Origin: Welwitschia mirabilis
Lineage: Eukaryota > Gnetophyta > Gnetopsida > Welwitschiales
Assembly: GCA_051453625.1 (NCBI GenBank)
Contig: JBOZIK010000001.1
Span: 283,628,941 to 283,692,940, forward strand
Direction of reading: 5' to 3'
Length of the DNA: 64,000 nt
The translations under genes were made by a program, and so were the position numbers. Shown here piece after piece: positions 24,700 through 36,420 of this stretch. Numbering within the stretch: the stretch's first letter is position 1; every line of letters starts with the position of its first letter. A model generated the notes under the pieces. It was given only the letters and a program-made list of their open reading frames with translations, was not told where the DNA came from and did not search any database.

Positions 24700-26260
24700 T
24701 AAATAAATATGATAAAATCCAAAAATATCTATTAATTTGATGTAGAAATACTTTTCTTTCATTGGGTTTCCAATATTTAAGAGTCTAATGGCATATTAAA
24801 TAGTTAGTAATGTTAGCATACCAAGGATATTTAGAGAGTATGTTAGATATTTGACAAGGGAAGATATGCTTCTGAAAATTAATCATAAGTTTTATCATCC
24901 TATGTTTTAGATTTGATCAGCGAATGGGAAAGTTATTAGCTACTATTTTTTCATTCCCTTTTTTGTCAATCATTAAGATATTAAATTCTTATAGAAGGAG
25001 AATCCACCTCAAAACTCAAGAATTTAACTGAGGTTTAGATAACATATACTTAATGGCTACATGATCTATATGAATATTAGTGTAAAATTCAACAAGATAA
25101 TGTTTAAATTTATCTAGTGATAGCATGATTGCTTATAGTTCTCTCTCAGTTATTGAATAATTAATTTGAGTTGAATTTAATGTTATACTAAAGTAAGTAA
25201 TGACATTATTTTTCTTGTTAATATTCTATCCTAAAATATATTCTCTTGCATAATTACTAGCATCCATTATTAATTTAAAATTAAAGTTCCAATTTGGACC
25301 TTATAATATAGGAGTAGTCATCAATTTTTTCTAGAGGGTTTTAAATGCTTATTCATGATTATCCATCTAATTGAAATATGTATCTTTTTATAATAGATTA
25401 TGTAAGAATTTACAAATCTTTGAATAACCCTTAATTAATCTTCTATAAAAACCTACATTTCCAAGGAATAATCTTAGTTATTTGATGGAGTTATAAGGTT
25501 CTAAATTTTGGATTACCTTAATTTTAGAGGGATTCATATCTATGTCTTCTTTAGAGATAATATGACCCAAAACTATTCCTTTAGTAAGCATACAGAAATA
25601 TTTCTCCCATTTTAATTTTAATTCACTCTCTATATATCTATTCAAGATATTTTGTAGGTGTAAAATTATTTACTAAAAAGAGTCACCCCATATTGAAAAA
25701 TCATCCATAAAAATTACCATAAAATCATGCAGCATATGGGTAAAAATACCTTGCATAACTCTTTGAGAGGTACTTGGAGCATTACACAATCCAAATGGAA
25801 TACTTCAAAATGCATAGGTATAAATGATGAAGTAAAGGTTGTTAAATATTTATTTTATAATGTAATGTGAATTTGATTATACTCATTGTATCCATCTAAG
25901 AAATAGCAAAACTTGTACCCTTATATTTTATGAAGTACTTGATTAAGAAATGGTAGATGAAAAGGAGCTTTTTTTGTGACTTGATTGAGTCTTTGAAAGT
26001 TTATTCAAGCCCTTCCTTTGGTTTATTTCTTAGAAACAATTGTTATTAGACTTACCCACTCACTACTAATAATTGGGTAAATGATATTTGCATCCATTAT
26101 TTTAATGGTCTTATGCTTTATAGCCTGTTTTAAGACTAGGTTTAATCTTCTTTTGGGTTGATGTATAAGTTTTATCTTATCCTAAAAGTAAATTTTAAAT
26201 TTTGTGCCATACTTTATATGGAGGAACACCTTCTAGATCTCTATGAGTTCATGTAAATGC
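24700..26260 (-). pseudogene. Reverse transcriptase and RNase H region of the Athila-like element
   Basis: Minus-strand reading from about 26200: LKQAIKHKTIKIMDANIIYP, then ISSEWVSLI, then a V-x-K-K block, then APFHLPFLNQVLHKI and YFLDGYNEYNQIHI, which is the FLDGYSGYNQI block diagnostic of Athila/Tat RT. IPMHFEVFHLDCVMLQVPL fits the MPFGLCNAPATFQ block with an indel, followed by IL*YFLWMIFQYG where the F-M-D-D-F-S-V-Y-G box lies; the catalytic pair is not intact. LRVIQRFVNSYIIYYKKIHI begins the connection and RNase H region, which is not readable in detail. Confidence 0.8.
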
Positions 26261-26739
26261 TTTAGATTTCTTTTGCAATAGTAAAATAAGTTTCTCTTCC
26301 TGTTTAGCATTTAATTCAGAACTACTCATCAAAGGTTGAATCATGTTCTCATTAATAAATACATATTTAATGTGTTAGAATAATTATTTCTATTGAAGTT
26401 CTATTAATCTACTCTTGTTAAATTTGTAGCTCTATGTTTTCAACTTCTTCACTCAAATATTGGGTATATTTCAAAAGGCCCTTTCTCATGTCCTCCATAG
26501 AAATGTCTTTAAAGTTTGTAGGAGGTCCTTACTATTGTTTATTTCTTCATCTTAAATCATAATTTAGTTCAAATAGATTAGAGAAATCTAAGAAGTTTTC
26601 AAGCAATTGTAATTATGAATATGTCTAGTAATAAGGATATGATTCTCCTATTATTAAAAGAAGTTCCTCTTAATTCTTATTTTTAAGTAAGTGATAGGTT
26701 CCTATGTAACTCATGTTACCCACATATTCTTCCTCTGCA

Positions 26740-27300
26740 ACATTCATTTTTTAATATTTTTTAGATATATTGTAAACCTTTACATCAAATTTTTCATTCC
26801 CAAATTACAAAGTAAAGATACCATTTTTGGTACTGCTGACCCCATTTGTAGTTGCTAACCATGTTCTTTCTAGGATTAAAGAATAACCATTATTTTTTGT
26901 TACCTATATCACAATAAAATTTATTGGATAAAATACTTTATCAACCTAAATAATTAAATCTTTTATCACATCTATAACTCTTTTAAGAGAACCATCTACC
27001 ATCATTAAAAAAATATCATTCATAGGTTGTAGACGATCTTGTAATTTAAGTATTTTCATAATATATTCAAACATCATGTTAATAGTTGCTTCCAAATTAA
27101 CTAAATAGTGTCTCAACTTAGAAATGTCCTTTAAAATGATAGTTAAGATTACTACCCTTAAACCCTTACACTTTGGGTTTTGTTGGCTAAGTTGCAAAGA
27201 TTGTTGATCAGCTAAATAAACTCTTTCAAGAACCTTTCTTTTACAATTCCTCTTCACTAGATCTCTAAATGCCTTTTCATTCTTTTGATTCTCTTAACAA
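26740..27300 (-). pseudogene. Protease remnant of the Athila-like element
   Basis: The longest open piece (27257-26946, 103 codons) contains LRHYLVNLEATINMM, the position of the D-L-G-A-S-x-N-L-M protease core. The catalytic Asp now reads Asn and the Gly reads Glu, both explained by G-to-A changes. ILKLQDRLQPMNDIFLMMVD and GSLKRVIDVIKDLII follow as in the family, then VDKVFYPINFIV and GYSLILERTWLAT further on. The gag remnant that should adjoin it lies beyond the copia insertion. Confidence 0.8.
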
Positions 27301-27519
27301 CTTTCAAAGAGGCATAGGTAGAGATGCTTCTTTCAAAAGGATTTCTAACTCAAGACTTAAATTCTTCTTCTGCTTAATCTTTTAGCAAAACCTGATTGTC
27401 CCATGTTTGACATTGGTGTGTTTGACATTTAACTTTTTCTTCCTTAATATTTTTAACCTTGAACTTCTAGTTGTTAAAGTTCTTATACTTCTATCTGTTT
27501 TTTTGAATCACTACTAGTC

Positions 27520-27524
27520 CTTAC
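27520..27524. other. Target-site duplication cttac, left copy (copia-1)
   Basis: cttac borders the left LTR end here and the right LTR end at 34839-34843. The match is perfect over 5 bp, the usual length for copia insertions. Confidence 0.75.
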
Positions 27525-28283
27525 TAAAATTCCTAGAGGGGGATGAATAGGAATAATGATATATTTTAAATTCAAAAATCTATTCTTAAATGAAATTAAT
27601 CAGCTTTAAAAATAAAAACTCTTTCTAATAAAAATAGTAAAACAAAAAAATAATCAACCCACAATATTTATAGTGTTTTGGTAATGTGCCTACTTTACTT
27701 TTGAAGGAGAGACTAAATGTTATCTTTCTTGGTCCTCTTATCACTCTTGAACTAATGATTTTCTAGCTAATGGTTAATCCCTTATATAAAAATGATGATT
27801 TTCTAGGCTTATCATCAACCTCTCACACTTGAAGTCTTTCAAAGGCTCAGACTTGATCATAAGAAGAAGATAAGAAATCGAGTTATGCCTCAAGCATGTA
27901 TGAAACAAAGTGGAATCTAATTTAAATGATTACACAAGATATAATCACAAATTACAAAAAGATCATCAAAGATTGATTTCATTTCAATTCACTGAATGGA
28001 GGAGAAACATTCGGGTTTTTTGGAGTAGGGATGTCCATGCTTGAGAACTATCAATCATTTTTCTTATAAGGAGAGGATATGTCTGTCCTATTTAAGTGGA
28101 GACATCCAGACATAAGACCTATCATAGATATAGTTTACCCACAAGTAAAGGGAACATCCACTCTATTTTGAGTGGGAAGATCTACATGCAAAGGTTAGCT
28201 TTTTAACATGACTATGATGAATGATGGTTAACTTATTGCTTGATTCTTATGCCTGTTGATATTATTGAAATCTTATAATTACA
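27525..28283 (-). repeat. 3' LTR of copia-1
   Basis: Matches the 5' LTR across aattcctagagggggat, caacctctcacacttg, tctttcaaaggctca, atgtccacnctattt-type blocks and attgaaatcttata. The complement of a polypurine tract (atatcccccttttg, 28284-28297) follows immediately, fixing the orientation. Several short gatgtcc/gacatcc motifs are spread through the right half. Confidence 0.85.
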
Positions 28284-28759
28284 ATATCCCCCTTTTGAAT
28301 GATGACAAATCCACTTATCTGAAGGACCTATTCAAAATAACCTCCTGCTAAGATGTAGAGTAGCTCCTCTTCAGTTTGATATCCCTATTAAAATGATATA
28401 ATAATACAACTATCATATCACATATAGCCTTAGCATTACTCCCTCTTTTCGAATTATTGATTTTGAAATAAAATAAATAATACACAAAAATACCCATAAA
28501 AAGCATGTGAATAGGATAACAATAATAAAAATACATAATGAAAACAATAGATTATTATATTAGCCATTAAATAAAAGATGATTTACATATTCATCATAGT
28601 TTGAACTACATAAGAGTGAGATGAACTAATGAATACATAAACATCACAGTCACACAAACACAAAGACATAGAAGAAAAGATTAGAATAATAAGTAAGAAA
28701 AAAATAAGGTTTAAGATACATTTAGCTAAATTCCACCTCATTTCCACTACTACTATTAC

Positions 28760-29749
28760 TATAAGAAGTCAATGCCACCTTCAAAAAAAAAAATAACAAA
28801 GCCTTATTTATCTTAGATAATTGAGATGAAATCCGTTTAAGCCCTTTATTGGTTGAGGAGGTACCCTTTGAAGATTCACTAGGTTACATGCACTTAAATC
28901 CCCTAGTAAGAGGAGAATCCAGGGATGTAAGAGTGGTGCCTTTCATAATTTTCATTCAGATGAGAGAGGACTCATCAAATGGCTTTGGCAAATTCAGAAT
29001 TTAATATTTGACCATTGGTAGAGCTACCTAGTCGTGATACATCTTAGTAATAAGACCTCCATATGGTAGTGCTGCTAAACTTATAAATGTGTAGGAAGCC
29101 ATGTTTTACAAAATTAGTTGAGATAAGTTGATTTCAATTCTTTGATCATAACAATACATGGCATAAGCACATAAAGAGATACTTTACCCATGTGGCCACA
29201 CTTGGGAATAGGATTGCTAAAGATAATATAAAAGAGTGCCTTGTAGATTGGCCTTAAAATCCGATTGGGAATGGTAGTTTAACATTCCTCTTATCTTTCA
29301 CACAAAACTTCATTCAATTTATTTCTATAAACTAAACTATCTAAAATTGAAATTGAAGAGACATGCACATACTCTACATGATCTAGTGAAAACCTAGTAG
29401 CATCAAAAATCATTTTAGTATTAATCTTAATATCAATACCATATAAATTTGATACAAATTGATTTTGCTCGTGATGATAGAAACCATTACAGTAAAACAT
29501 ATGAACTAAATTTACCAAATCATGAGTATGAAGGTTTAAAGTATAAGTCCAACCTCACACTTTTAACCTAGGAAGAAGCCTAAAATAGTATCTAAAAGTA
29601 TCCTAAAAAATAACCCTCTCTAGAGTAAGAGGCTTATTATTAAAGCCTTGAGTCCACATTGCCTTTGCCCTAAGAATCACAAAATTGGACTATGTTTCCT
29701 TATCTTTAACTCTGTCCTTTCTTGAAACTAGAATCTTTTACCTTGGCAT
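28760..29749 (-). pseudogene. Extra ORF 3' of pol in copia-1 (envelope-like / plant transposon protein type)
   Basis: The minus-strand frame begins at an ATG (29749-29747) and is readable for about 330 codons with stops. The longest open part (29518-29291) includes LVNLVHMFYCNGFYH, IDIKINTKMIFDATRF and YRNKLNEVLCER. Further on come NRILRPIYKALFYIIFSN, PIPKCGHMGKVSLYVLM and PCIVMIKELKSTYLN. The pattern (a V-x-x-F-Y-x-N block, then a block with a conserved GH before a hydrophobic stretch) matches the domain annotated in plants as putative plant transposon or envelope-like protein. Biochemical function is unknown. It sits between RNase H and the 3' LTR, as in Sireviruses. Confidence 0.6.
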
Positions 29750-30007
29750 AGTGCAAACAAAGAAGGAGGAGGAAAAAATCAAGCTATCAAAGAAATAAGA
29801 GATCAAGAAAATAAACTAAGAGAGGAACACTTACTTCTAAAGACTGAAGTACTAGAAAGTGATAAGATGGAACAAAAAAAAAAGGAGAAATGACCAAATA
29901 CATAGAGGTAGATGACCGAGGAGGGTTTTGGTGGAATAAAACGCAAATTCACATCTATCAATTGCACAGACATCTAGCCTTTTAAGGGATAGACATATGG
30001 CCTCCAC

Positions 30008-30765
30008 TTGGCTTAAGACTCATTTTTAGATGGACAGACATTTGGCCTCCTGAGGGGCTATATATCCAAATCCCNNNNNNNNNNNNNNNNNNNNNNNNNN
30101 NNNNNNNNNNNNNNNNNNNNNNNNNNNNNNNNNNNNNNNNNNNNNNNNNNNNNNNNNNNNNNNNNNNNNNNNNNNNNNNNNNNNNNNNNNNNNNNNNNNN
30201 NNNNNNNNNNNNNNNNNNNNNNNNNNNNNNNNNNNNNNNNNNNNNNNNNNNNNNNNNNNNNNNNNNNNNNNNNNNNNNNNNNNNNNNNNNNNNNNNNNNN
30301 NNNNNNNNNNNNNNNNNNNNNNNNNNNNNNNNNNNNNNNNNNNNNNNNNNNNNNNNNNNNNNNNNNNNNNNNNNNNNNNNNNNNNNNNNNNNNNNNNNNN
30401 NNNNNNNNNNNNNNNNNNNNNNNNNNNNNNNNNNNNNNNNNNNNNNNNNNNNNNNNNNNNNNNNNNNNNNNNNNNNNNNNNNNNNNNNNNNNNNNNNNNN
30501 NNNNNNNNNNNNNNNNNNNNNNNNNNNNNNNNNNNNNNNNNNNNNNNNNNNNNNNNNNNNNNNNNNNNNNNNNNNNNNNNNNNNNNNNNNNNNNNNNNNN
30601 NNNNNNNNNNNNNNNNNNNNNNNNNNNNNNNNNNNNNNNNNNNNNNNNNNNNNNNNNNNNNNNNNNNNNNNNNNNNNNNNNNNNNNNNNNNNNNNNNNTT
30701 GGCTTAATACTAATTTTTATATGTACAGAAATTTGGCCTCATGAGGGGCTATATATCCAAATCCC
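30008..30765. repeat. Diverged 67-bp repeat flanking a 624-N gap
   Basis: 30008-30074 and 30699-30765 match over 67 bp with six differences, and directly border a 624-N gap. The unit contains gacagacatttggcctc and similar phrases recur just upstream (acagacatctagcct, atagacatatggcct near 29965-30002), so a tandem array may fill the gap. All six differences are G/T or C/A, with the right copy always carrying T or A. Confidence 0.6.
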
Positions 30766-30888
30766 TTAAGTAAAAATAAGATCTGATTACAAGTAAGAAA
30801 ATGACAAGTTTAAAAAAAAAAAAAAAAAAAACAAAACCATAGATGACATTATAAAGGGGAAGATGATATTTTTCATGCACTAAAAAAC

Positions 30889-31270
30889 TTAATAATATGT
30901 ACAAATTTTGATACCAAAATTAAACANNNNNNNNNNNNNNNNNNNNNNGTTAACCCTTAACAGCTCAAGTTTCACTTCTAAGAGAGGCTTGGTAATCAAG
31001 TTGGCAAGTTGTTTGTCTAATTTATCCTTGATAATTTTTGTGGATGTGGACATAGGAGGGAAAATCTCTATGGCTTGTCTAAGTTTGTACATCTTTAGAA
31101 GATCCTTAACATGTTTAGATTGGCTAAGAAAAATACCTTTCCTGAGTTGTTTATACTACAAGCCTAGGAAGAAATTGAGCTCTCTAAGCGGGCTCATTTC
31201 AAATTCTCTATGCATAAACTTAGATAATTTAATTATTAGTTTTTCATTGATGGTCCTAAAATTTCTATGA
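30889..31270 (-). pseudogene. RT end fused to RNase H end, copia-1
   Basis: On the minus strand KLIIKLSKFMHREFEMSPLR, then ELNFFLGL, then GIFLSQSKHVKDLLK is the part of copia RT after the YVDD box. It runs on through PPMSTSTKIIKD into KLDKQLANLITKPL, which is the terminal block of copia RNase H (family D-x-x-T-K-P-L). The RNase H body is missing, so an internal deletion joins the two near 31050. A 22-N gap follows at 30927-30948. Upstream RT with the YVDD box is also missing between this and integrase. Confidence 0.75.
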
Positions 31271-31620
31271 TCATATTTGTATTTATTAATGGTTATGCTT
31301 TTTTTTTCATTCTAAATCTCTCTGTAAAGATGACAAAGCTTATCAAAAGCATTAGATTTAGAAACCAAAGATTCAATTCATGTATAGCAAATAAAATCAT
31401 CAATTATCATCATAAAAGATCTTTTACCACTTATACTTTGAACTTTTCTAGGTCCTGCTAAATCTAAGTACAACAAATCTAGAGTCTTGACTTGGATGTA
31501 AAAGATGATTTTATGATTTTACATGCTTGACAATTTTCATATAAGTTAGAATTTGAAGAGCTAAATTTAGATAAATATCTAACCAACTCTTTTTGAGAGA
31601 TGGTCCTCAAGTTTATGACA
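31271..31620 (-). pseudogene. Integrase remnant of copia-1
   Basis: INLRTISQKELVRYLSKF, then YENCQACKIIKSSFTSKSR, is the zinc-binding pre-core region (C-x2-C visible as CQAC). After a stop-rich stretch, SISGKRSFMMIIDDFI is the integrase core region after D-L-x-G-P, and SKSNAFDKLCHLY follows. Read on the minus strand with two frame changes. Confidence 0.75.
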
Positions 31621-31664
31621 TTTTAATGATCCATTCTTCTATCCCAAAGATGTTCTTGACATTC

Positions 31665-31910
31665 TTAAGTAAAACCACACAGCTGTACATCATTAGATTT
31701 GCTTCCTATAGAGTACAAGTTTCCTATACGATGGGCAATTAAAAGTTTCTTATTACTAGAAATACTCTTTACCACATACTTATTTTTATCAAAAATAACT
31801 ATGTTCCCTTTATTACACATTTGAGTAATACTTAAAATATTATGCTTAAGGTCCTCTACATACAAAACATTATCAATTTTTAGAAGATCATATTCACAAA
31901 TCATACATTT
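31665..31910 (-). pseudogene. Protease end / pre-integrase remnant of copia-1
   Basis: A 79-codon open piece contains LLKIDNVLYVEDLKHNILSI and TQMCNKGNIVIFDKNKYVVK, the well-conserved block downstream of the copia protease active site (family N-V-L-x-V-x-x-L-x-H-N-L-L-S-x-x-Q). The D-S-G motif itself should lie just above 31910 and is not clear. Next to it, the region to 31620 leads into integrase. Confidence 0.8.
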
Positions 31911-32699
31911 TTCCTTGATGATTGCTTTTCAATTATCACCAAAGGAAAACTCGCCTTTGTCATAGTTGATAAGTGTGTGAAACCTTTTCTATTACCTATC
32001 ATATGTCTTAAACAGCCACTGTTTAAGAACCATCTAGGATCCTCCTTTGCTTGAAGAGTAGTTTGACTAAGCAATCTTTTGATAGATTTCTTTTTAACCC
32101 ATATTTGCTTAATGAGAGGCTAATTGTTCATTGCTTTTAGTTTCCACAAAAACCTCTCACTTGTATAATGGAAAAAAATTTCCCTTTTTAATGTGATAAG
32201 AAAATCTAATATGCCTTAGGCCTCCACAATAGAAATGTTAAATATGTAAAGAATTTAAATTATTAGACTTTAAAACATACCTCTTGCAATCAGATTTACC
32301 TTTTTGGAGTGATATGAGGTAGTAGCATTCTGTTTCCTTGCTTTCTTTAACTTACTTGACAATAGATAAATGGTTTTATTTGCACTTGCAATACTTTCAA
32401 TAACCTTATCCAATTATTTGTTAGTTAAGTTAAGCTTATTTTATAGAGATAATAATTCAGACCTTAAATACCTATTTTTACAAGCTAAAACTTCACAATG
32501 AAAATATAATTATCCATAAACTTCTTCAATATTTTCTATATTTTCAGATATTATGTCATTCTCATTAGATATTGCATGCTTATCCTTGGTAGTATATACC
32601 AAGGCATATGCATTAGTAATGGTTAGCAATCCACACTTCTCTTCTCCATTTTAAGATGGCTCTGAGTCAGATTCTTCCTCATAATTCCAAGTAACTTTG

Positions 32700-33640
32700 A
32701 TGGCTTTCTTCTGTTTGATTTTAGCTTTGTATGTATTGGTACATTTCATTGTTGTGTGTTCAAAGCCCTTGCACTCAAATCATTATAGAGGTTTCTTGTT
32801 TCTATCAAAGTTCTTAAAAGAATATTTCTTCTCAATTTGATCCTCATTGACATTAATTCCTATTCTATCAAAGTCTTTTTGTTTCTTAGAAATCTTCTAA
32901 AATTTTTGGCCAAAAAGACTAAATTCTCATCATCTTCTTCATTGCTAGAACCTTCTTTGCATTAACTTGAACATTTTAAGACAATATTCTTTGTCTTATA
33001 TCCCTTATCATCCATAATGGTAGCTTTATACACAATCAATAATCCCTTAAGCTCCTCTAGACTCATGGTATCTATCTTTTTTCTCTCTTCAATCATAGTA
33101 ATCTTAAGTTTAAAATGCTTGGGCAAGCTTCTTAAGATTTTTCTCATAACTCTTGGTTCTAGAATCTTTTCTCAAAGATCCCACATTATATTTACAATGT
33201 CTGTGATCTTGATCATGTATTCAGTTATAGATTCCTATTCTTCCATTCTAATATTTGTGAATTGAGTTATTAAGAATTATAACTTATAATTTTTCACAAT
33301 ACTTGTATCTTCATAAGCGATCTCAAGGGTATTTTATATTTCATTTGTAGAGAAACACTGAACTACTTCGTTGTACACCTCTAGAATAATGGCACAAAGG
33401 AGTGCATTTATTGCTTTTACGTTGAGCCTTGTTTCCTTCTTCTGTTCATTAGACCAATTTGCCAATGGAATAGTGGGTTTAAATTAATTGCATACAACAC
33501 TATCCCAGATATTTAAATCAATAGATTTCAAAAAAATTATCATTTTAGTTTTTCCAAATGAATATTTTAACTCGTTGACATAAGGTTGCCTTGAAGTCAA
33601 ATGGCCTTCCTTAAGAATAGATCCCATTTGATAACTTAGA
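32700..33640 (-). pseudogene. gag remnant of copia-1 (UBN2-type with zinc knuckle)
   Basis: The open piece 33147-32962 reads MRKILRSLPKHFKLKITMIE, then IDTMSLEELKGLL, the standard copia gag block (R-K-I-L-R-S-L-P-x-x-F, then L-T-x-x-E-L-x-G-L). A knuckle follows at about 32790-32745: FECKGFEHTTMKC keeps the second Cys, His and last Cys; the first Cys codon reads TGA. An acidic Ser/Glu-rich tail (NYEEESDSEP) comes next, as in Sirevirus-type gag proteins. Confidence 0.8.
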
Positions 33641-33668
33641 GTAATGAAGCTCTATCAAGAGTAACTAT

Positions 33669-33682
33669 GCTCCAATACTAAT
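33669..33682 (-). promoter_or_regulatory. Primer-binding site of copia-1
   Basis: gctccaatactaat on the + strand is the complement of attagtattggagc, close to the tRNA-Met-type primer site tggtatcagagc. It directly abuts the LTR end (tga at 33683). Reverse transcription would start here; the element is dead. Confidence 0.75.
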
Positions 33683-34838
33683 TGAAATTCATAGAGGGGG
33701 AGTGACTAAAAATAATGATAAATTANNNNNNNNNNNNNNNNNNNNNNNNNNNNNNNNNNNNNNNNNNNNNNNNNNNNNNNNNNNNNNNNNNNNNNNNNNN
33801 NNNNNNNNNNNNNNNNNNNNNNNNNNNNNNNNNNNNNNNNNNNNNNNNNNNNNNNNNNNNNNNNNNNNNNNNNNNNNNNNNNNNNNNNNNNNNNNNNNNN
33901 NNNNNNNNNNNNNNNNNNNNNNCTGATCATTAATCTCTTGTATAATAGTGATGATTTTTCAAGCTTATTATCAACCTCTCATACTTGGAGTCTTTCAAAG
34001 GCTCATAATCAACCATAAGAAAAATATAAGAAATCAAGTTTTGCCTTAAGAACAAATGCAATAGAGTAGGATCTAATTCAAATTATTAGACAAGATAGTA
34101 TTACCACTTATAAATAGATTACCAAATATCAGTTTGAGTTTACTTCAAACAACTATATATGTGTGTGTATTTCTATTACTTTAACAAAATAGGTTTTACC
34201 CCTTTTAAAGAGAAGGGAAAAATAGTTGTTGAAGAGAAACCCTAAATGATGATTTCAATACATGATAATTTAATATTTCAATTAAATTAATGTTTCTAAT
34301 ATTATTGAATGGCATACCAAACTAGAATAGCCATTGAAAATCACCGTGCATTTATCTAAAGAAGACTATTTTTCTAATGGTTTAAAGGAAGAGCGTCTTT
34401 CTTTAAAACAAGTGATGTCCTTACTCTCAAGGAGGTAAACATCTACCCTCAAAATAGTGTGGATGTCTACACTACTAGGAGTATGAGGATGTCCACCCTA
34501 AATGGAGCAGACATCTACAGCTACCATAGGTGCTAAGTGGGAAAAAACTAAATGGAGGAAACCGTTCAGGCTATTTGAACTCAGGACGTCCACATCTGAG
34601 AACTATTAGTTATGTTTTCTTTAGGAAGAGAAAATTCCTACCCTATTTGAATGGGGATTTCTAGGCATGAGACCTGTCATAAATACATTTTACTCACAAA
34701 TAGAGGGAATGTCCACCCTATTTTGAATGAGGACATCTGCACATAAAGTTTAGCTTCTTATCATGACTGTGATAAACGATGGCCATCTTATCACTTGATT
34801 TTTATGCTTATTGGCATCATTGAAATCTTATACTTAAA
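33683..34838 (-). repeat. 5' LTR of copia-1
   Basis: Partner of 27525-28283 but longer. It holds a 197-N gap (33726-33922) and extra copies of a motif derived from ggacgtcc: gtggatgtctac, aggatgtccacc, cagacatctac, caggacgtccac (still intact near 34585), gaatgtccacc, ggacatctgc between about 34430 and 34740. The right end is bordered by cttac. Confidence 0.85.
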
Positions 34839-34843
34839 CTTAC

Positions 34844-35099
34844 TTCAGATCTAATTATGGACTTTAAAGTTTTGATCTAATTTGTATTTGAATGACTTAT
34901 TGAAGGTAAGCCCCTAACATTTCTTATGTTGGAGTATAATGTTTGTTGCATCAACCCTATAAGATTGTTTATATTTTCATTGGTTTGTGTTATATCTTAT
35001 TCAAAATTAGTAAAATTCTTTTTCATCTTTTTTTGTAAATATCACAAGTTAACTTAAAGAGAACTAGATAAGGACTACCAAATAAAAGTAGTTGGTTGA
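34844..35099 (-). other. Athila-like gag tail, poorly readable
   Basis: Short stretch between the copia insertion and the readable gag. By position it belongs to the C-terminal gag or gag-protease linker of the Athila-like element, whose continuation is at 27519 and below. Confidence 0.4.
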
Positions 35100-36420
35100 T
35101 CATAAGAAGGAAAGTAGATTAGTTTGGATTTGTTAATGATTCCCATATATTATTCCCAAAAACTCATGCTCCATATGGTTTTTGGAATTTATTGAAATTA
35201 GTTTTTATACTTTGAAAAGTATTTTATTATGGATCTTGGTTCATGCTATTGAGTGCACATAATTCTTCATAGACATTATCTTGATAGAAAGGAAGGGCAT
35301 GGAATTTTTCCACCTGATGAGCAAGATCTTAACAAAGTAGGCATTCCTTCTTCTTAATAGTAGTTTTATCCTTTTTTTTATTACATTTTTCTAATTGCGA
35401 GTCCTTCACTATCATAGCTAAGCTTTTCAATGTTTTTTTCATAGTTTTTAATGATTCCTCTAATGCTTGTTTAACTGCAAACGCTCTTTCACTTATCTTA
35501 ATGCATTTCATGTGTCTTATTTGATTTTCTAATCTAGGTACTTCATCTTTTATTGTCTATTCTAATTTATTTTATTCTTGTAGTAATTCTAATTTTGACC
35601 AACATTGATCTAATGGGACTTTTGCAATATTCCCTCTATAGGCAAAGTCTATCATTTGATGAATATGAGGTAGAAGACATTTGACAAAGTAACTTATTAA
35701 CTTCTAGTCTTCAATGTTGTTTATTAGCTATGTAGTAACATAAGAGGAGAATCTCTAAAATGCTATGACATAATTATCCTCTTTCATTTGTACAAAAGTA
35801 GTGATTTTTTCCCTAAGTCCTTCAACTTTAGATTTTGTAAGGTATCTATCAAGAAAGACTTTTTCCATTAGATCTCAAGAAGTGATAGAATGATGGGAAA
35901 GATAGTAGAATTAGTTTCTAGCATTTTCTATGAGTGCCATTTTGAACACCATTAATTAAATTATATGGTGATTGATTTCCCTAAACTGTGATGAAAAGAG
36001 TTAAGATCAATTAAAAATTACAATGAATCATCGATGTCCTTCCCATTGTATTTAGATAATGCAATTAAATTTTTTATTTCTACATTTTTTTCATCAGGTA
36101 AATCTATTAGGTTATGAATTTCTTGATTTATCCTCTATAAGGAATCTCTTAAGGTCTTTAAAGCTGAAGGATTCCTAGTCATAACATGAATATTATCAGT
36201 CTAAAGTTTAAGTTTTTTATTTACATTAGATTTAATAAAAATTTTCTTAATAAACCTTGGATTTCTTAATGATTGAAAATAAGTAGAAGGGGTCTAGGAT
36301 CTTCCTTTCTTAAACTTTAATTTTATTGTTTTAATGACAAAATGGAAGGCCACTCTGGAGTCTTAGTTTATGAATGAGGGACTAATTTCCATGACTTATG
36401 TTTATGATCACTTAATAAGA
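35100..36420 (-). pseudogene. gag remnant of the Athila-like element
   Basis: Minus-strand reading: MALIENARN.FYYLSHHSIT, then DLMEKVFLDRYLTKSKVEGL, REKITTFVQMKEDNYVIAF, and LISYFVKCLLPHIHQMID. This is the retrotransposon gag domain of Athila/Tat elements (W-x-x-L-x-x-x-S-I-x-x-W, F-L-x-x-Y-F, F-x-Q-x-x-x-E-x-x-x-x-A-x-x-R-F). The open piece 35511-35329 further down is a Lys-rich tail. Two frame changes and several stops. Confidence 0.75.

Larger units (their letters stand above)
27525..34838 (-). mobile_element. Ty1/copia element, Sirevirus-like (copia-1)
   Basis: LTRs are at 27525-28283 (3') and 33683-34838 (5', containing a 197-N gap). Read on the minus strand: primer site (33682-33669), gag, zinc knuckle, protease/pre-integrase, integrase, a short RT piece joined to the end of RNase H, then a 624-N gap, an extra ORF, polypurine tract and 3' LTR. 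The domain order (integrase before RT) is copia. An extra ORF between RNase H and the 3' LTR is the layout of Sireviruses with envelope-like ORFs. It is inserted in the gag-protease interval of the Athila-like element. Confidence 0.85.
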
